NCBI RefSeq assembly: GCF_020819595.1
Contig: NZ_JAJHNP010000022.1
Span: forward strand, 105,226-169,225
Direction: 5' to 3'
Length of the DNA stretch: 64,000 nucleotides
DNA from: Streptomyces barringtoniae
GTDB lineage: Bacteria; Actinomycetota; Actinomycetes; Streptomycetales; Streptomycetaceae
Position 1 is the stretch's first letter. Every line of letters begins with the position of its first letter. Shown piece after piece: positions 24,775 to 34,393 of the stretch. Under the pieces are notes generated by a model, which worked only from the letters and a program-made list of their open reading frames with translations, did not search any database and was not told the DNA's origin. Made by a program: the position numbers and the translations under genes.

Positions 24775-24971
24775 CGTCTCCCGCCTCGCAGCTCGGCGAT
24801 CCGCGCATCCACCTGCGTACGGTCGTACCCGCGCCGGGCGATGTCGAAAGCGGGTGGCGCCTCCGGTGCCGTACCCGCGGTCAGATCGGCCAGGTAGGCG
24901 TCCACCTGGGCGCGGTCGTAACCACGCCGGGCGATGTCGAAACCCTGGAAACCCTGGAAGTTGTCTGCCAC
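24771..24971 (-). CDS. Small protein with two DivIVA-type N-terminal motifs
   Basis: This 66-residue protein consists almost entirely of two copies of the motif FDIARRGYDR-x-QVDA-x-(I/L)A-(D/E)L, at about 11-29 and 42-60, joined by a short Ala/Pro linker (TAGTAPEAPPA). The motif matches the N-terminal membrane-binding hairpin of DivIVA/Wag31-like proteins (F-x2-x-RRGYD-x-x-x-VD-x-FL). No coiled coil follows, so it is not a full polar-growth scaffold. It could bind curved membrane or titrate DivIVA partners; both ideas are inference. It is the first gene of a likely two-gene unit ahead of hrpA. Confidence 0.8.
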   Translation of the reverse strand: MADNFQGFQGFDIARRGYDRAQVDAYLADLTAGTAPEAPPAFDIARRGYDRTQVDARIAELRGGRR

Positions 24972-24988
24972 GCATGCCCCCCTACGAC

Positions 24989-25017
24989 GAAGGCCCCGTT
25001 CACTGAACGGGGCCTTC
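24989..25017 (-). terminator. Hairpin downstream of tRNA-Phe
   Basis: A perfect 13-bp stem (GAAGGCCCCGTTC and complement) with a 3-nt loop lies 6 bp after the 3' end of tRNA-Phe on the minus strand. It probably ends the tRNA transcript before the DivIVA-like gene. Confidence 0.75.
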
Positions 25018-25023
25018 TGGCTG

Positions 25024-25097
25024 TGGCTGGGGCCGGGGTCGAACCGGCGACCTTCCGCTTTTCAGGCGGACGCTCGTACCAACTGAGCTACCCAGCC
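25024..25097 (-). tRNA. tRNA-Phe(GAA)
   Basis: This is a 74-nt cloverleaf. Acceptor GGCTGGG pairs with CCCAGCC, discriminator A. The anticodon stem TCCGC/GCGGA has loop CTGAAAA (anticodon GAA), with a standard T-arm GCCGGTTCGACCCCGGC. Confidence 0.97.
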
Positions 25098-25098
25098 A

Positions 25099-25120
25099 TG
25101 GTGTTTCACGTGAAACACCA
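25099..25120. promoter_or_regulatory. parS site (ParB-binding palindrome)
   Basis: The 14-bp core GTTTCACGTGAAAC at 25103-25116 is exactly the bacterial parS consensus used by Streptomyces ParB. It lies inside a perfect 22-bp palindrome. It fits into the 24-bp gap between tRNA-Phe and tRNA-Asp. parS sites cluster around oriC in Streptomyces, so the window is probably within a few hundred kb of oriC, as expected from its resemblance to the S. coelicolor SCO40xx-41xx region. Confidence 0.93.
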
Positions 25121-25121
25121 G

Positions 25122-25196
25122 CGGTCCTGACGGGATTTGAACCCGCGGCCTCCACCTTGACAGGGTGGCGAGCACTCCAAACTGCTCCACAGGACC
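25122..25196 (-). tRNA. tRNA-Asp(GUC), copy 2
   Basis: This is identical in all 75 positions to the gene at 20515-20589. It is immediately upstream of the parS palindrome and tRNA-Phe on the same strand. Confidence 0.97.
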
Positions 25197-25232
25197 AAGC
25201 GTGCGTGCAACAGTGTCGCACACGGTATTGCG

Positions 25233-25305
25233 TGCCCCCAACGGGATTCGAACCCGTGCTACCGCCTTGAAAGGGCGGCGTCCTAGGCCGCTAGACGATG
25301 AGGGC
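25233..25305 (-). tRNA. tRNA-Glu(UUC)
   Basis: This is a 73-nt cloverleaf. Acceptor GCCCTCA pairs with TGGGGGC (one T-G wobble), discriminator A. The anticodon stem CCGCC/GGCGG has loop CTTTCAA (anticodon UUC), with T-arm ACGGGTTCGAATCCCGT. It is the first of a Glu-Asp-Phe tRNA group. Confidence 0.97.
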
Positions 25306-25385
25306 TATCGGCCCGCCTGGGCGCTTCTCAGCGCGTCGGGGACGTGAGAAGCATATGGGATGGCGGGGAGGATCGCCAAAACGGT

Positions 25386-26960
25386 TTACGGGGAGGTGGG
25401 GGAAGAGGGGCTCGGGGTGCCCGGAGAAGGGGTCTTCTTCGGCCGGTTCTCGTCCGCCAGATGGCGGCTGACCTCGGCCGTCGTCTCGCCCAGCCCGCCC
25501 AGCTTGATCGCGTCCCAGGCCTGGAGGCGGTGGCTGTCGCGGTCGAAGTAGAGGATCGAGGCCTCGATGGGCGCGGGGTACTTGCGCTCCACCGCCCGCA
25601 GGCCGCTGCCACCCGTGGAACCCTCCATGCGCAGCCGGGTGCCGTAGGGCAGCATCTCGTCCCCCTCGTGGTGCAGATGGCCGCACAGCACCAGCGGCAC
25701 CTGGCCGTCCGTCTCGCGGGCCGCGGACGGCTCGTGGGCGATCGCGACATCGACCGGGGTGCCGGCCGCCCGCTGGTCGCGCAGGGCGCTGGCCAGCCGG
25801 TCCCCCGCCAGCCGCTCGGCCGCGTCCCCGCCGGGCACCACCGAGCGGTCGGGGGTGAACTGCGGGTCGCCGATGCCGGCGAAACGCAGCCCCGCGACCG
25901 TCTGCGCCCGGCCGTCGTCCAGGACGTGCACGTTCTTCATGCGCCCCAGATAGCGCTGGGTGGTCCGGGAGTCGTGGTTGCCCCGCACCCAGACGTACGG
26001 CGCGCCCAGGTCCCGGACCGGGTCCAGGAAACCGTTCTCCGGCGCCGTGCCGTGGTCCATCGTGTCGCCGGAGTCGACGATCACGTTCACCCTGTACTGC
26101 TCCACCAGCGAGGCGATGATCTTCCAGCTCGCCGGGTTGAGATGGATGTCCGACACGTGCAGGACCCGGATGGTGGAGGGGTCCGGCAGATAGGCCGGGA
26201 GCGTGGAGGTGACGTCGTAGAGCTTCGTCACGTTCGTCACCAGGCGGGCCAGCTCCTTCTGGTAGACGTCGAAGTCGGTGACGATGCTGCGTGCGTTGCC
26301 GACCACCGCCGGTGCCGAGGAGAGCAGCCCGGAGAACTTCGGCTCGAGGATCGACTTCGGGTTCCAGGTGGCGTACGCGCTCGCCCCGGACGCGGCCAGC
26401 AGGGTCAGGGCGAGGCCGCCGGCGGCCAGGGCGCGGCGGGGGCTGCGGTAGACGGCGAGGCCGAGGGCCGTGGCGCCGGCGACCACGGCGACACAGGAGC
26501 GCACGGCCAGGTCCAGCGTGCCGTGCTCGACGTCCCTGGCGACCTCGTCCTGGAGGCCGGAGATCCGCTCGGGGTGGTCCACCAGGGCCTGGGCGCGGAG
26601 TGGGTCCAGCTGGTCCACGTTGACGTCCAGGCGGACCGGCGCCACATGGCTGTCCAGGGTGAGCGCGCCCAGCGGCGAGACGTTGATCTTCGTGCCGCCG
26701 GTGAGCGACGGGCGCAGCGCCATCGTCGTGTTCATCGGGCCGACCGGGGCCCGTACGTTGCCGACGATCAGCAGGCCCAGCCAGGCGCCGGCGAGGACGA
26801 CGGCCGTCAGACCGAGGGCGCGGAACCAGGGGCGGGGGCGGGCGGCGAGTTCCAGGGCGGGGAGCGGGCGGGCGCCGCGACGGGCCGGGTGCTTGCGGTT
26901 CGTCGCGGGGCGCAGGCGGTTCGTCATCGTGCGGAGGGCTGCGACGGGGACGCGGACCAT
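25386..26960 (-). CDS. Membrane-anchored metallophosphoesterase
   Basis: This 524-residue protein has two hydrophobic zones: one near residues 48-70 (FRALGLTAVVLAGAWLGLLIV) and one near 150-200. A C-terminal calcineurin-type phosphoesterase domain (about 265-490) follows. Its metal-binding motifs are intact: VLHVSDIHL, VDSGDTMDHG, VRGNHDS and LVLCGHLHH, with an extra His in AIAHEPSA. The Ser/Pro/Thr-rich C-terminus is disordered. Substrate is unknown. The first ATG (26960) is used; an ATG 11 codons later is possible and neither has a good ribosome site. It diverges from a small metallopeptidase gene. Confidence 0.88.
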   Translation of the reverse strand: MVRVPVAALRTMTNRLRPATNRKHPARRGARPLPALELAARPRPWFRALGLTAVVLAGAWLGLLIVGNVRAPVGPMNTTMALRPSLTGGTKINVSPLGALTLDSHVAPVRLDVNVDQLDPLRAQALVDHPERISGLQDEVARDVEHGTLDLAVRSCVAVVAGATALGLAVYRSPRRALAAGGLALTLLAASGASAYATWNPKSILEPKFSGLLSSAPAVVGNARSIVTDFDVYQKELARLVTNVTKLYDVTSTLPAYLPDPSTIRVLHVSDIHLNPASWKIIASLVEQYRVNVIVDSGDTMDHGTAPENGFLDPVRDLGAPYVWVRGNHDSRTTQRYLGRMKNVHVLDDGRAQTVAGLRFAGIGDPQFTPDRSVVPGGDAAERLAGDRLASALRDQRAAGTPVDVAIAHEPSAARETDGQVPLVLCGHLHHEGDEMLPYGTRLRMEGSTGGSGLRAVERKYPAPIEASILYFDRDSHRLQAWDAIKLGGLGETTAEVSRHLADENRPKKTPSPGTPSPSSPTSP

Positions 26961-26976
26961 TGGTGCCGTATGCCCA

Positions 26977-27020
26977 AGTACCGGGGTGGATATGCGGTAG
27001 TACCGGGGTGGATATGCGGT
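26977..27020. repeat. 22-bp tandem duplication in a divergent promoter region
   Basis: Two exact 22-bp copies (starting AGTACCGGGGTGGATATGCG) lie side by side in the 104-bp gap between the metallophosphoesterase and metallopeptidase genes. Confidence 0.9.
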
Positions 27021-27064
27021 GCCGCACCGCTCCCGTTCGGGCCCCCGTACCGGACAATGACCAT

Positions 27065-27415
27065 GTGCTGGAGATGACGCGCGAGGAGTTCGAGGAACTG
27101 GTCGCCGAGGCGCTCGACCGGATCCCGCCGGAACTGATGCGGCTCATGGACAACGTGGCGGTGTTCGTGGAGGACGAACCGCCCGCCGACGACCCCGAGC
27201 TGCTCGGACTGTACGAGGGCACACCGCTGACCGACCGGGGCGAGTGGTACGCGGGCGTGCTGCCCGACCGGATCACCGTCTACCGCGGGCCGACGCTGCG
27301 GATGTGCGACTCCCGCGAGGACGTCGTCGCGGAGACCGAGGTGACCGTGGTGCACGAGATCGCCCATCACTTCGGCATCGACGACGCCCGGCTGCACACC
27401 CTCGGCTACGGGTGA
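27065..27415 (+). CDS. Small zincin-type metallopeptidase (DUF1025/PF06262 family)
   Basis: This 116-residue single-domain zincin has the metal-binding HEIAHHFGI (HExxH plus a third ligand region) near residue 98 and the family N-terminus TREEFEELVAEALDRIPPEL. It also has NVAVFVEDEPPADDPELLGLY and LPDRITVYRGP. Length is typical. Either GTG 27065 or ATG 27074 can be the start; GTG is used because it matches the usual family start. No signal peptide is present. Natural substrates of this family are largely unknown. Confidence 0.92.
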   Translation: MLEMTREEFEELVAEALDRIPPELMRLMDNVAVFVEDEPPADDPELLGLYEGTPLTDRGEWYAGVLPDRITVYRGPTLRMCDSREDVVAETEVTVVHEIAHHFGIDDARLHTLGYG

Positions 27416-27524
27416 GGGCCCCGGCGCCGTGGGTGAGCGCCGGTGCGGGCGCGGCGCGTGTCCTCTTGCGGGCGGCGGGAGTTGGGGAGGTTGACTCCTT
27501 TCCTTGCCTCCGGAGGTGGCCGCC

Positions 27525-28058
27525 GTGCGCCCCTTGTCCGTACCCGTCCGGCTCACCGTCACGGTGCTGGCCCTCGCCGCTGCCGCCGGCTGTGTGAACG
27601 TGGGTGACGACGCGGGCCCGGCCCGGCCCTCGCACTCGGCGGGGCGGCACGGCGGCGAGGCGCCCGACGGCGGCCCGGTGCACGGCGCCGGGGGTTTCGG
27701 CGGGCACGACGGCGCGGCCGACGACGGCAAGCACGAGCACGGCGGCAAGAAGAAGCCGGGAGAGGAGTCGGCCTCCCCGTCGGCCACCACCCCGTCCGGC
27801 GTGGGCAGCTCGCCCACGGCCCCCGCGAGGCCCGGCGGGCCCGGCAGGACCGTCGACCCCGGGGGCCCGCCGCCGACCAATGCCCCGCCGACACCGCCGG
27901 CCACCTCCGCGCCGCCCGAGCCGCCCGCCTCCAGCCCGCCGCCGGCGACCTCCGAGCCCCCGTCGGCCGAGCCGTCCTCCTCGGCCCACGAGGCGACGGG
28001 AACCCAGCTCGTCCAGCGCGAACCGGCACCGGAGCCCGGGGCGGGCGTCGGGTCGTGA
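27525..28058 (+). CDS. Pro/Gly-rich secreted lipoprotein
   Basis: This 177-residue protein begins with a lipoprotein signal peptide (RPLSVPVRLTVTVLALAAAA, then GC with the lipidated Cys near residue 23). The rest is low-complexity: a Gly/His/Lys-rich stretch (HDGAADDGKHEHGGKKK) and then a long Pro/Ser/Thr-rich region. No folded domain is visible. GTG 27525 follows GGAGG with an 8-base spacer, which decides the start. The extended composition suggests a wall-spanning or surface-exposed tether. The His-rich segment could bind metals; both are inference. Confidence 0.75.
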   Translation: MRPLSVPVRLTVTVLALAAAAGCVNVGDDAGPARPSHSAGRHGGEAPDGGPVHGAGGFGGHDGAADDGKHEHGGKKKPGEESASPSATTPSGVGSSPTAPARPGGPGRTVDPGGPPPTNAPPTPPATSAPPEPPASSPPPATSEPPSAEPSSSAHEATGTQLVQREPAPEPGAGVGS

Positions 28059-28290
28059 TCTCCGGGGCGCGCGAGGCGGCTCACCTGCGGGAACGAGGCC
28101 GGTTTGCGTTCAGGGGTGGTGGGTGCGTATGGTGGTAGATCGTTTGATCCCATTTGCCCGGCGCCACCACAGAGCGCGCCGTGTGGCGCGTACTCTCCCT
28201 TGCCGTGGCGGACCGCATTGAGGCGGTCGTGAGCGAATCACGGAGTTGACGGGCGCGTGCCGAAGAGACTCCGGAAGGTTTCGCATTCGC
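28059..28290 (+). promoter_or_regulatory. Probable promoter and 5' leader of the DEAD-box helicase gene
   Basis: This is a 232-bp gap with no convincing coding content. It contains a relatively AT-rich part (GATCGTTTGATCCCATTTGC near 28138). A long untranslated leader would be typical of cold-inducible DEAD-box helicase genes, but I see no decisive promoter or RNA fold. Confidence 0.3.
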
Positions 28291-30495
<2,205 letters not shown>

Positions 30496-30539
30496 GAAGC
30501 CGCCACCTGACGGTGACGGCTGACGCCGAGTGACCTGAG

Positions 30540-30575
30540 AAGGGCCCGTACGACCACGTCGTACGGGCCCTTTTT
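30540..30575 (+). terminator. Terminator downstream of the DEAD-box helicase gene
   Basis: A 14-bp perfect stem (AAGGGCCCGTACGA and complement) with loop CCACG is followed by TTT, 45 bp after the stop. Confidence 0.9.
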
Positions 30576-30584
30576 GGCCACCGG

Positions 30585-30598
30585 GTGACGCATGTCAC
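30585..30598. promoter_or_regulatory. Crp-like inverted repeat upstream of amino-acid permease
   Basis: GTGACGCATGTCAC fits GTG-N6-G-N-CAC and has 5-bp perfect inverted arms. It lies 27 bp before the permease ATG, where a bound regulator could act on initiation. Confidence 0.5.
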
Positions 30599-30625
30599 GC
30601 CCCCGGGGAGGGAATTGCTGGGGGC

Positions 30626-32161
30626 ATGACAGATGACGCGAGAGTGAGCGGGCAGCAGGAAACGTCCGGCCCGTACGGCCTGTCGGACGAGGAACGGCTG
30701 GCCCAGCTCGGTTACACCCAGGTCCTCGCCCGCCGGATGTCGGCGTTCTCGAACTACGCCGTCTCCTTCACGATCATCTCGGTCCTGTCCGGCTGCCTGA
30801 CCCTCTACCTCTTCGGCATGACCACCGGCGGCCCCGCGGTGATCACCTGGGGCTGGGTGGCAGTGGGCCTGATGACCCTGTTCGTCGGCCTGTCGATGGC
30901 CGAGATCTGCTCGGCGTACCCGACCTCGGCGGGGCTGTACTTCTGGGCCCACCGCCTGGCGCCACCGCGTTCGGCGGCGGCCTGGGCCTGGTTCACCGGC
31001 TGGTTCAACGTGCTGGGCCAGGTCGCGGTGACGGCGGGCATCGACTTCGGCGCGGCCTCCTTCCTCGGCGCGTACCTCAACCTGCAGTTCGACTTCGAGG
31101 TGACCCCTGGCCGCACGGTCCTGCTCTTCGCGGCGATCCTGATCCTCCACGGCCTGCTGAACACCTTCGGCGTACGGATCGTCGCGCTCCTGAACGACGT
31201 GAGCGTGTGGTGGCACGTACTGGGCGTGGCGGTGATCGTCGGCGCGCTCGCCTTCGTCCCCGAACACCACCAGTCGGCGACGTTCGTGTTCACGAAGTTC
31301 GTCAACGAGACGGGCTGGGGCAGCGGCACGTACGTCGTCCTGCTCGGCCTCCTGATGGCCCAGTACACCTTCACCGGCTACGACGCCTCCGCCCACATGA
31401 CCGAGGAGACCCATGACGCGGCCACGGCGGGCCCGAAGGGCATCGTCCGCTCGATCTGGACGTCCTGGATCGCGGGCTTCGTGCTGCTGCTCGGCTTCAC
31501 GTTCGCGATCCAGTCGTACGACAGGGAACTGACGTCCCCGACGGGCGCGCCCCCCGCCCAGATCCTCCTGGACGCGCTGGGAGCGACGACGGGCAAGCTG
31601 TTGCTGCTGGTGGTGATCGGCGCCCAGCTCTTCTGCGGCATGGCCTCGGTGACCGCCAACAGCCGCATGATCTACGCCTTTTCGCGCGACGGCGCGCTGC
31701 CCTTCTCCCGCGTCTGGCACACGGTCAGCCCGCGCACCCGCACCCCCGTGGCGGCGGTCTGGCTGGCCGCGCTGGCCGCCCTGGCCCTCGGCCTGCCCTA
31801 CCTGATCAACTCGACGGCGTACGCGGCGGTGACCTCGATCGCCGTCATCGGCCTCTACATCGCGTACGTCATCCCGACCTTCCTGCGCATCCGCAGGGGC
31901 GCCGCCTTCGAACGCGGGCCCTGGCACCTGGGCCGCTGGTCGGGCGTGATCGGCGTGGTCTCGGTGCTGTGGGTGGTCGCGATCACCATCCTCTTCATGC
32001 TCCCGCAGGTCTCCCCGGTCACCTCGAAGACCTTCAACTACGCCCCCGTCGCCGTCCTGGTCGTCCTCGGCTTCGCCGCGACCTGGTGGCTGGCCTCGGC
32101 CCGGCACTGGTTCCTCAGCGGGGAGCGGGCCGCCCCGGCCCCCAACCCGGTCGAAAAGTGA
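30626..32161 (+). CDS. APC-family amino-acid/GABA permease
   Basis: This 511-residue inner-membrane protein has about twelve hydrophobic segments. Family features include YTQVLARRMSAFSNYAVSFT at the N-terminus, FVGLSMAEICSAYPTSAGLY (APC loop motif), and FTGYDASAHMTEETHDAA, which is typical of the amino-acid/choline or GABA permease branch, then SRMIYAFSRDGALPFSR. The N-terminal cytoplasmic tail is short. It is transcribed alone between the helicase terminator and tRNA-Lys. A Crp-like site just upstream suggests nutritional control. Exact substrate cannot be read from sequence. Confidence 0.92.
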   Translation: MTDDARVSGQQETSGPYGLSDEERLAQLGYTQVLARRMSAFSNYAVSFTIISVLSGCLTLYLFGMTTGGPAVITWGWVAVGLMTLFVGLSMAEICSAYPTSAGLYFWAHRLAPPRSAAAWAWFTGWFNVLGQVAVTAGIDFGAASFLGAYLNLQFDFEVTPGRTVLLFAAILILHGLLNTFGVRIVALLNDVSVWWHVLGVAVIVGALAFVPEHHQSATFVFTKFVNETGWGSGTYVVLLGLLMAQYTFTGYDASAHMTEETHDAATAGPKGIVRSIWTSWIAGFVLLLGFTFAIQSYDRELTSPTGAPPAQILLDALGATTGKLLLLVVIGAQLFCGMASVTANSRMIYAFSRDGALPFSRVWHTVSPRTRTPVAAVWLAALAALALGLPYLINSTAYAAVTSIAVIGLYIAYVIPTFLRIRRGAAFERGPWHLGRWSGVIGVVSVLWVVAITILFMLPQVSPVTSKTFNYAPVAVLVVLGFAATWWLASARHWFLSGERAAPAPNPVEK

Positions 32162-32260
32162 CCATCCGAAGCCTTGGTCCCCCCGCGACGCGGCCGGGTC
32201 ACCGATACCCGATCGGAGACACGGCCTCGTCCGGCTATGCTCGGACAGGCAACATCGCCT

Positions 32261-32333
32261 GGGCCCTTAGCTCAATTGGCAGAGCAGTGGACTTTTAATC
32301 CATTGGTTGTGGGTTCGAGTCCCACAGGGCCTA
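32261..32333 (+). tRNA. tRNA-Lys(UUU)
   Basis: This is a 73-nt cloverleaf on the plus strand. Acceptor GGGCCCT pairs with AGGGCCT (G1-T72 wobble), discriminator A. The D-arm is AGCTCAATTGGCAGAGC, the anticodon loop CTTTTAA reads UUU, and the T-arm is GTGGGTTCGAGTCCCAC. It marks the left edge of the accessory block. Confidence 0.97.
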
Positions 32334-32492
32334 CGGCTGCGGGCGAGGGTTCACCCCCTCTGACCTGCTAGGCAGCGTCCGCGTCGGCTTCGGCCGGCTC
32401 GGGCGCTGTCTCTGTTTCGGGGGGGGGTGTTTGTCTACCCCAGAAGCAGGTTCCGGCCCATGGCGCTTGCCGGCTCCCGCGCAGCAGCATGA

Positions 32493-32759
32493 TCTCCAGG
32501 GCGCGACGCGGACCTCCGGGGCCGGATCGGCACCCTCGATCCCGCCCGGGCGGTGCGGATCCAGCAGGCGTACCCGCTCGTCTTCTTCGACCTGCACCTG
32601 CGGCACCGGCGGCAGGGGCACCTGCTCGACGGCCCCAGCCCGGCCTTCCCTGAGGTGAAGTTCATGGGCGGCGAGCCGGACGGAACCCGGGGACGGGTTT
32701 CGCTGTCTTCCAGGCCGACCGCCTCGCCGCGTCAGAGGCCGCGGGCGTCCATCAGGTGA
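32493..32759 (+). pseudogene. C-terminal remnant of an alpha/beta hydrolase (PAF-acetylhydrolase/lipase-like)
   Basis: The frame reads DADLRGRIGTLDPARAVR, then IQQAYPLVFFDLHLRHRRQG and HLLDGPSPAFPEVKFM. This pattern resembles the end of actinobacterial alpha/beta hydrolases, where IGT-x-DPARA and FFDLHLR precede LLDGPS-x-x-FPEV. A stop lies directly upstream (32490) and no start or catalytic region is present, so this is a truncated leftover. After FPEVKFM the frame continues with non-family sequence, suggesting a later frameshift. Together with the adjacent tRNA-Lys this looks like an insertion or deletion scar. Confidence 0.6.
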
Positions 32760-32831
32760 GGATCACTCGCACCCACCGGCGACGGGCGTCTTCGGGTATG
32801 ACGTGAGCACAACAACTCCAAAGGTAGTGCC

Positions 32832-32939
32832 ATGATCACCAGCCCCCCTCCACTCGGCCTCCCCGGACCCGGTACGGGCCAGCGGCGGCACCGCGCGGCC
32901 GACCTCGGGGTCCGCATCCGGCGAAAGTCCGGTGCCTGA
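32832..32939 (+). CDS. 35-residue leader ORF overlapping the GT87-like gene
   Basis: An ATG at 32832, preceded by AAAGGTAG, opens a 35-codon frame ending in TGA that overlaps the next ATG by one base (TGATG). The peptide is MITSPPPLGLPGPGTGQRR followed by a basic end (RIRRKSGA). It is Pro/Gly- and Arg-rich with no similarity I recognise. The arrangement is that of a coupled leader peptide and could set expression of the downstream membrane enzyme. Confidence 0.45.
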   Translation: MITSPPPLGLPGPGTGQRRHRAADLGVRIRRKSGA

Positions 32940-34219
32940 TGTCGACCGCCGTACGCGCACAGGAGTCGGGCGCCGCCACCGCTGAGCCGGCGCGCGTCGA
33001 GCGACGGTGGGACTGGCCCGTGCTGGTGGTCTGCGCCGTGTCCGCACTCGTGGTGGGCCTGTTGTCGCCCGCCGACACCTCGCAGGAGGCATGGGGCCTG
33101 GCCGCCGCGCTGGGTTACGGCTGTGCCGCACTGGTCGCGGCGAGGTCGTCCGCAGCGTGGGCGCCGGCCCCCGCCGTGGTCGCGGTCGTCGGCGCGGTCG
33201 CCGTGCCCCTGCTGTACCTCACGGTGATCAGCAAGGAGCAGATGGAGGTCGGCGTCGTGGAACGGGCGGCCGACCTGCTGTTCACCACCGGAAACCCGTA
33301 CCACCCCGCACCGCACGCGGTGCGGGACTTCAATCCCTACCTCCCCGGCATGACGCTCTTCGGCATACCGCACATGCTGTTCGGCGACGCCCCGTTCACC
33401 AGCGCCCGGTTGTGGTTCCTCGTCGGTTTCCTGGCGGCCGTAGCGGGCGCGATACGGGTGCTGGCCAACGGCCGGGACGCGGACGCCGGCCGGTTCAGCA
33501 CCCCGCGCGGGGTCACCGGCACGACGGGCGTGTTGTGGCTGTTCGCCTGTCCCGTCGTCGCGCTGCCGCTCACCATCGGTGGCGTGGACCCGCCGGTCAT
33601 CGGGTTGATGTGCCTGGCCCTGGCCTTCACGCAGCGGGGCGATGCCGGGTGGGCCGGGCTGGCCCTGGGCGCGGCGGCCGCGCTGAAGTGGACCGCCTGG
33701 CCGGCCGTCCCGGTGCTCGTCGCCGTGCTGGCGGTGCGCGGCGGGCGCCGTGCCGCGGTCAGGTGCGCGGTGGGAGCCGTGGGCATCGCCCTGCTCGCCG
33801 TCCTGCCCGTGGCCCTGGCGGACAGCGGTGCCTTCTACCGCAACGTCGTCCTCTACCCGTTGGGGCTCGGTCCCACGGCGTCGTCCGCGCAGAGCCCCTT
33901 GCTGGGGCACTTGATCGCCGTGCTGGTCCCGCACGGCGACGCGGTCACGATGGCACTCATCGCGCTGAGCGCCGCGGGTGTGGGCCTCTCGCTCGTCGTC
34001 CGCCCGCCGTCGAGCGCCGTGGCCGGTGCCGACCGACTGGCACTCGGTCTGATCCTGGCGATCGTGCTGTCCCCGGCGACCCGCATCGGCTACGCCATCT
34101 ACCCGATCGTCCTGCTGGCCTGGCCCCGCTTCGCCGCCGCACTGTCGGCGGGGCCGGCCGGCGAGGGCGCCGGGCGCCGAACTCGGGCAGCAGGTACGGG
34201 AGTCGGCCGAGGAAGGTGA
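32939..34219 (+). CDS. Polytopic membrane glycosyltransferase (GT87/DUF2029-like)
   Basis: This 426-residue protein has about ten hydrophobic segments, such as WPVLVVCAVSALVVGLLSP, VAVVGAVAVPLLYLTVI and GIALLAVLPVALA. A loop after the second group holds FTTGNPYHPAPHAVRDFNPYLPG, whose Asp/Asn-Pro-Tyr pattern resembles the extracytoplasmic active-site loop of polyprenyl-phosphate-dependent GT-C enzymes (GT87, mannosyltransferase-like). The sugar and acceptor are unknown. The ATG overlaps the leader ORF stop, so translation is probably coupled. It lies in the accessory block beside the ars genes but has no functional link visible to them. Confidence 0.75.
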   Translation: MSTAVRAQESGAATAEPARVERRWDWPVLVVCAVSALVVGLLSPADTSQEAWGLAAALGYGCAALVAARSSAAWAPAPAVVAVVGAVAVPLLYLTVISKEQMEVGVVERAADLLFTTGNPYHPAPHAVRDFNPYLPGMTLFGIPHMLFGDAPFTSARLWFLVGFLAAVAGAIRVLANGRDADAGRFSTPRGVTGTTGVLWLFACPVVALPLTIGGVDPPVIGLMCLALAFTQRGDAGWAGLALGAAAALKWTAWPAVPVLVAVLAVRGGRRAAVRCAVGAVGIALLAVLPVALADSGAFYRNVVLYPLGLGPTASSAQSPLLGHLIAVLVPHGDAVTMALIALSAAGVGLSLVVRPPSSAVAGADRLALGLILAIVLSPATRIGYAIYPIVLLAWPRFAAALSAGPAGEGAGRRTRAAGTGVGRGR

Positions 34220-34393
34220 GGCGTGCCTTTCGCGATGCGCGCCGCTGCCGTGGCTACCGCCGGCCATCCCGCCGCAGCCCCCGACCCGGCACCCCCACGT
34301 CCACTTGGAACCCCTCGGCGTCCTGCGCCAGGCGCTCCGTGGCTTGCTCGAAGAACTCGCCGGGACGTGGCGATGACGCCGCGGTGAGCCGGC

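Noticed and set aside
20611..24897. 1428-codon open frame on the plus strand opposite hrpA
   Set aside because: It is antisense to a clear full-length helicase, and its composition (Arg/Gly/Leu/Val-rich, no domains) is the usual shadow of GC-rich codon use.
34220..34393. Short plus-strand frame ending VLRQALRGLLEELAGTWR and a minus-strand frame with EFFEQATERLAQDAEGF
   Set aside because: Both are too short and lack starts; they may be remnants of a gene but I could not identify one.
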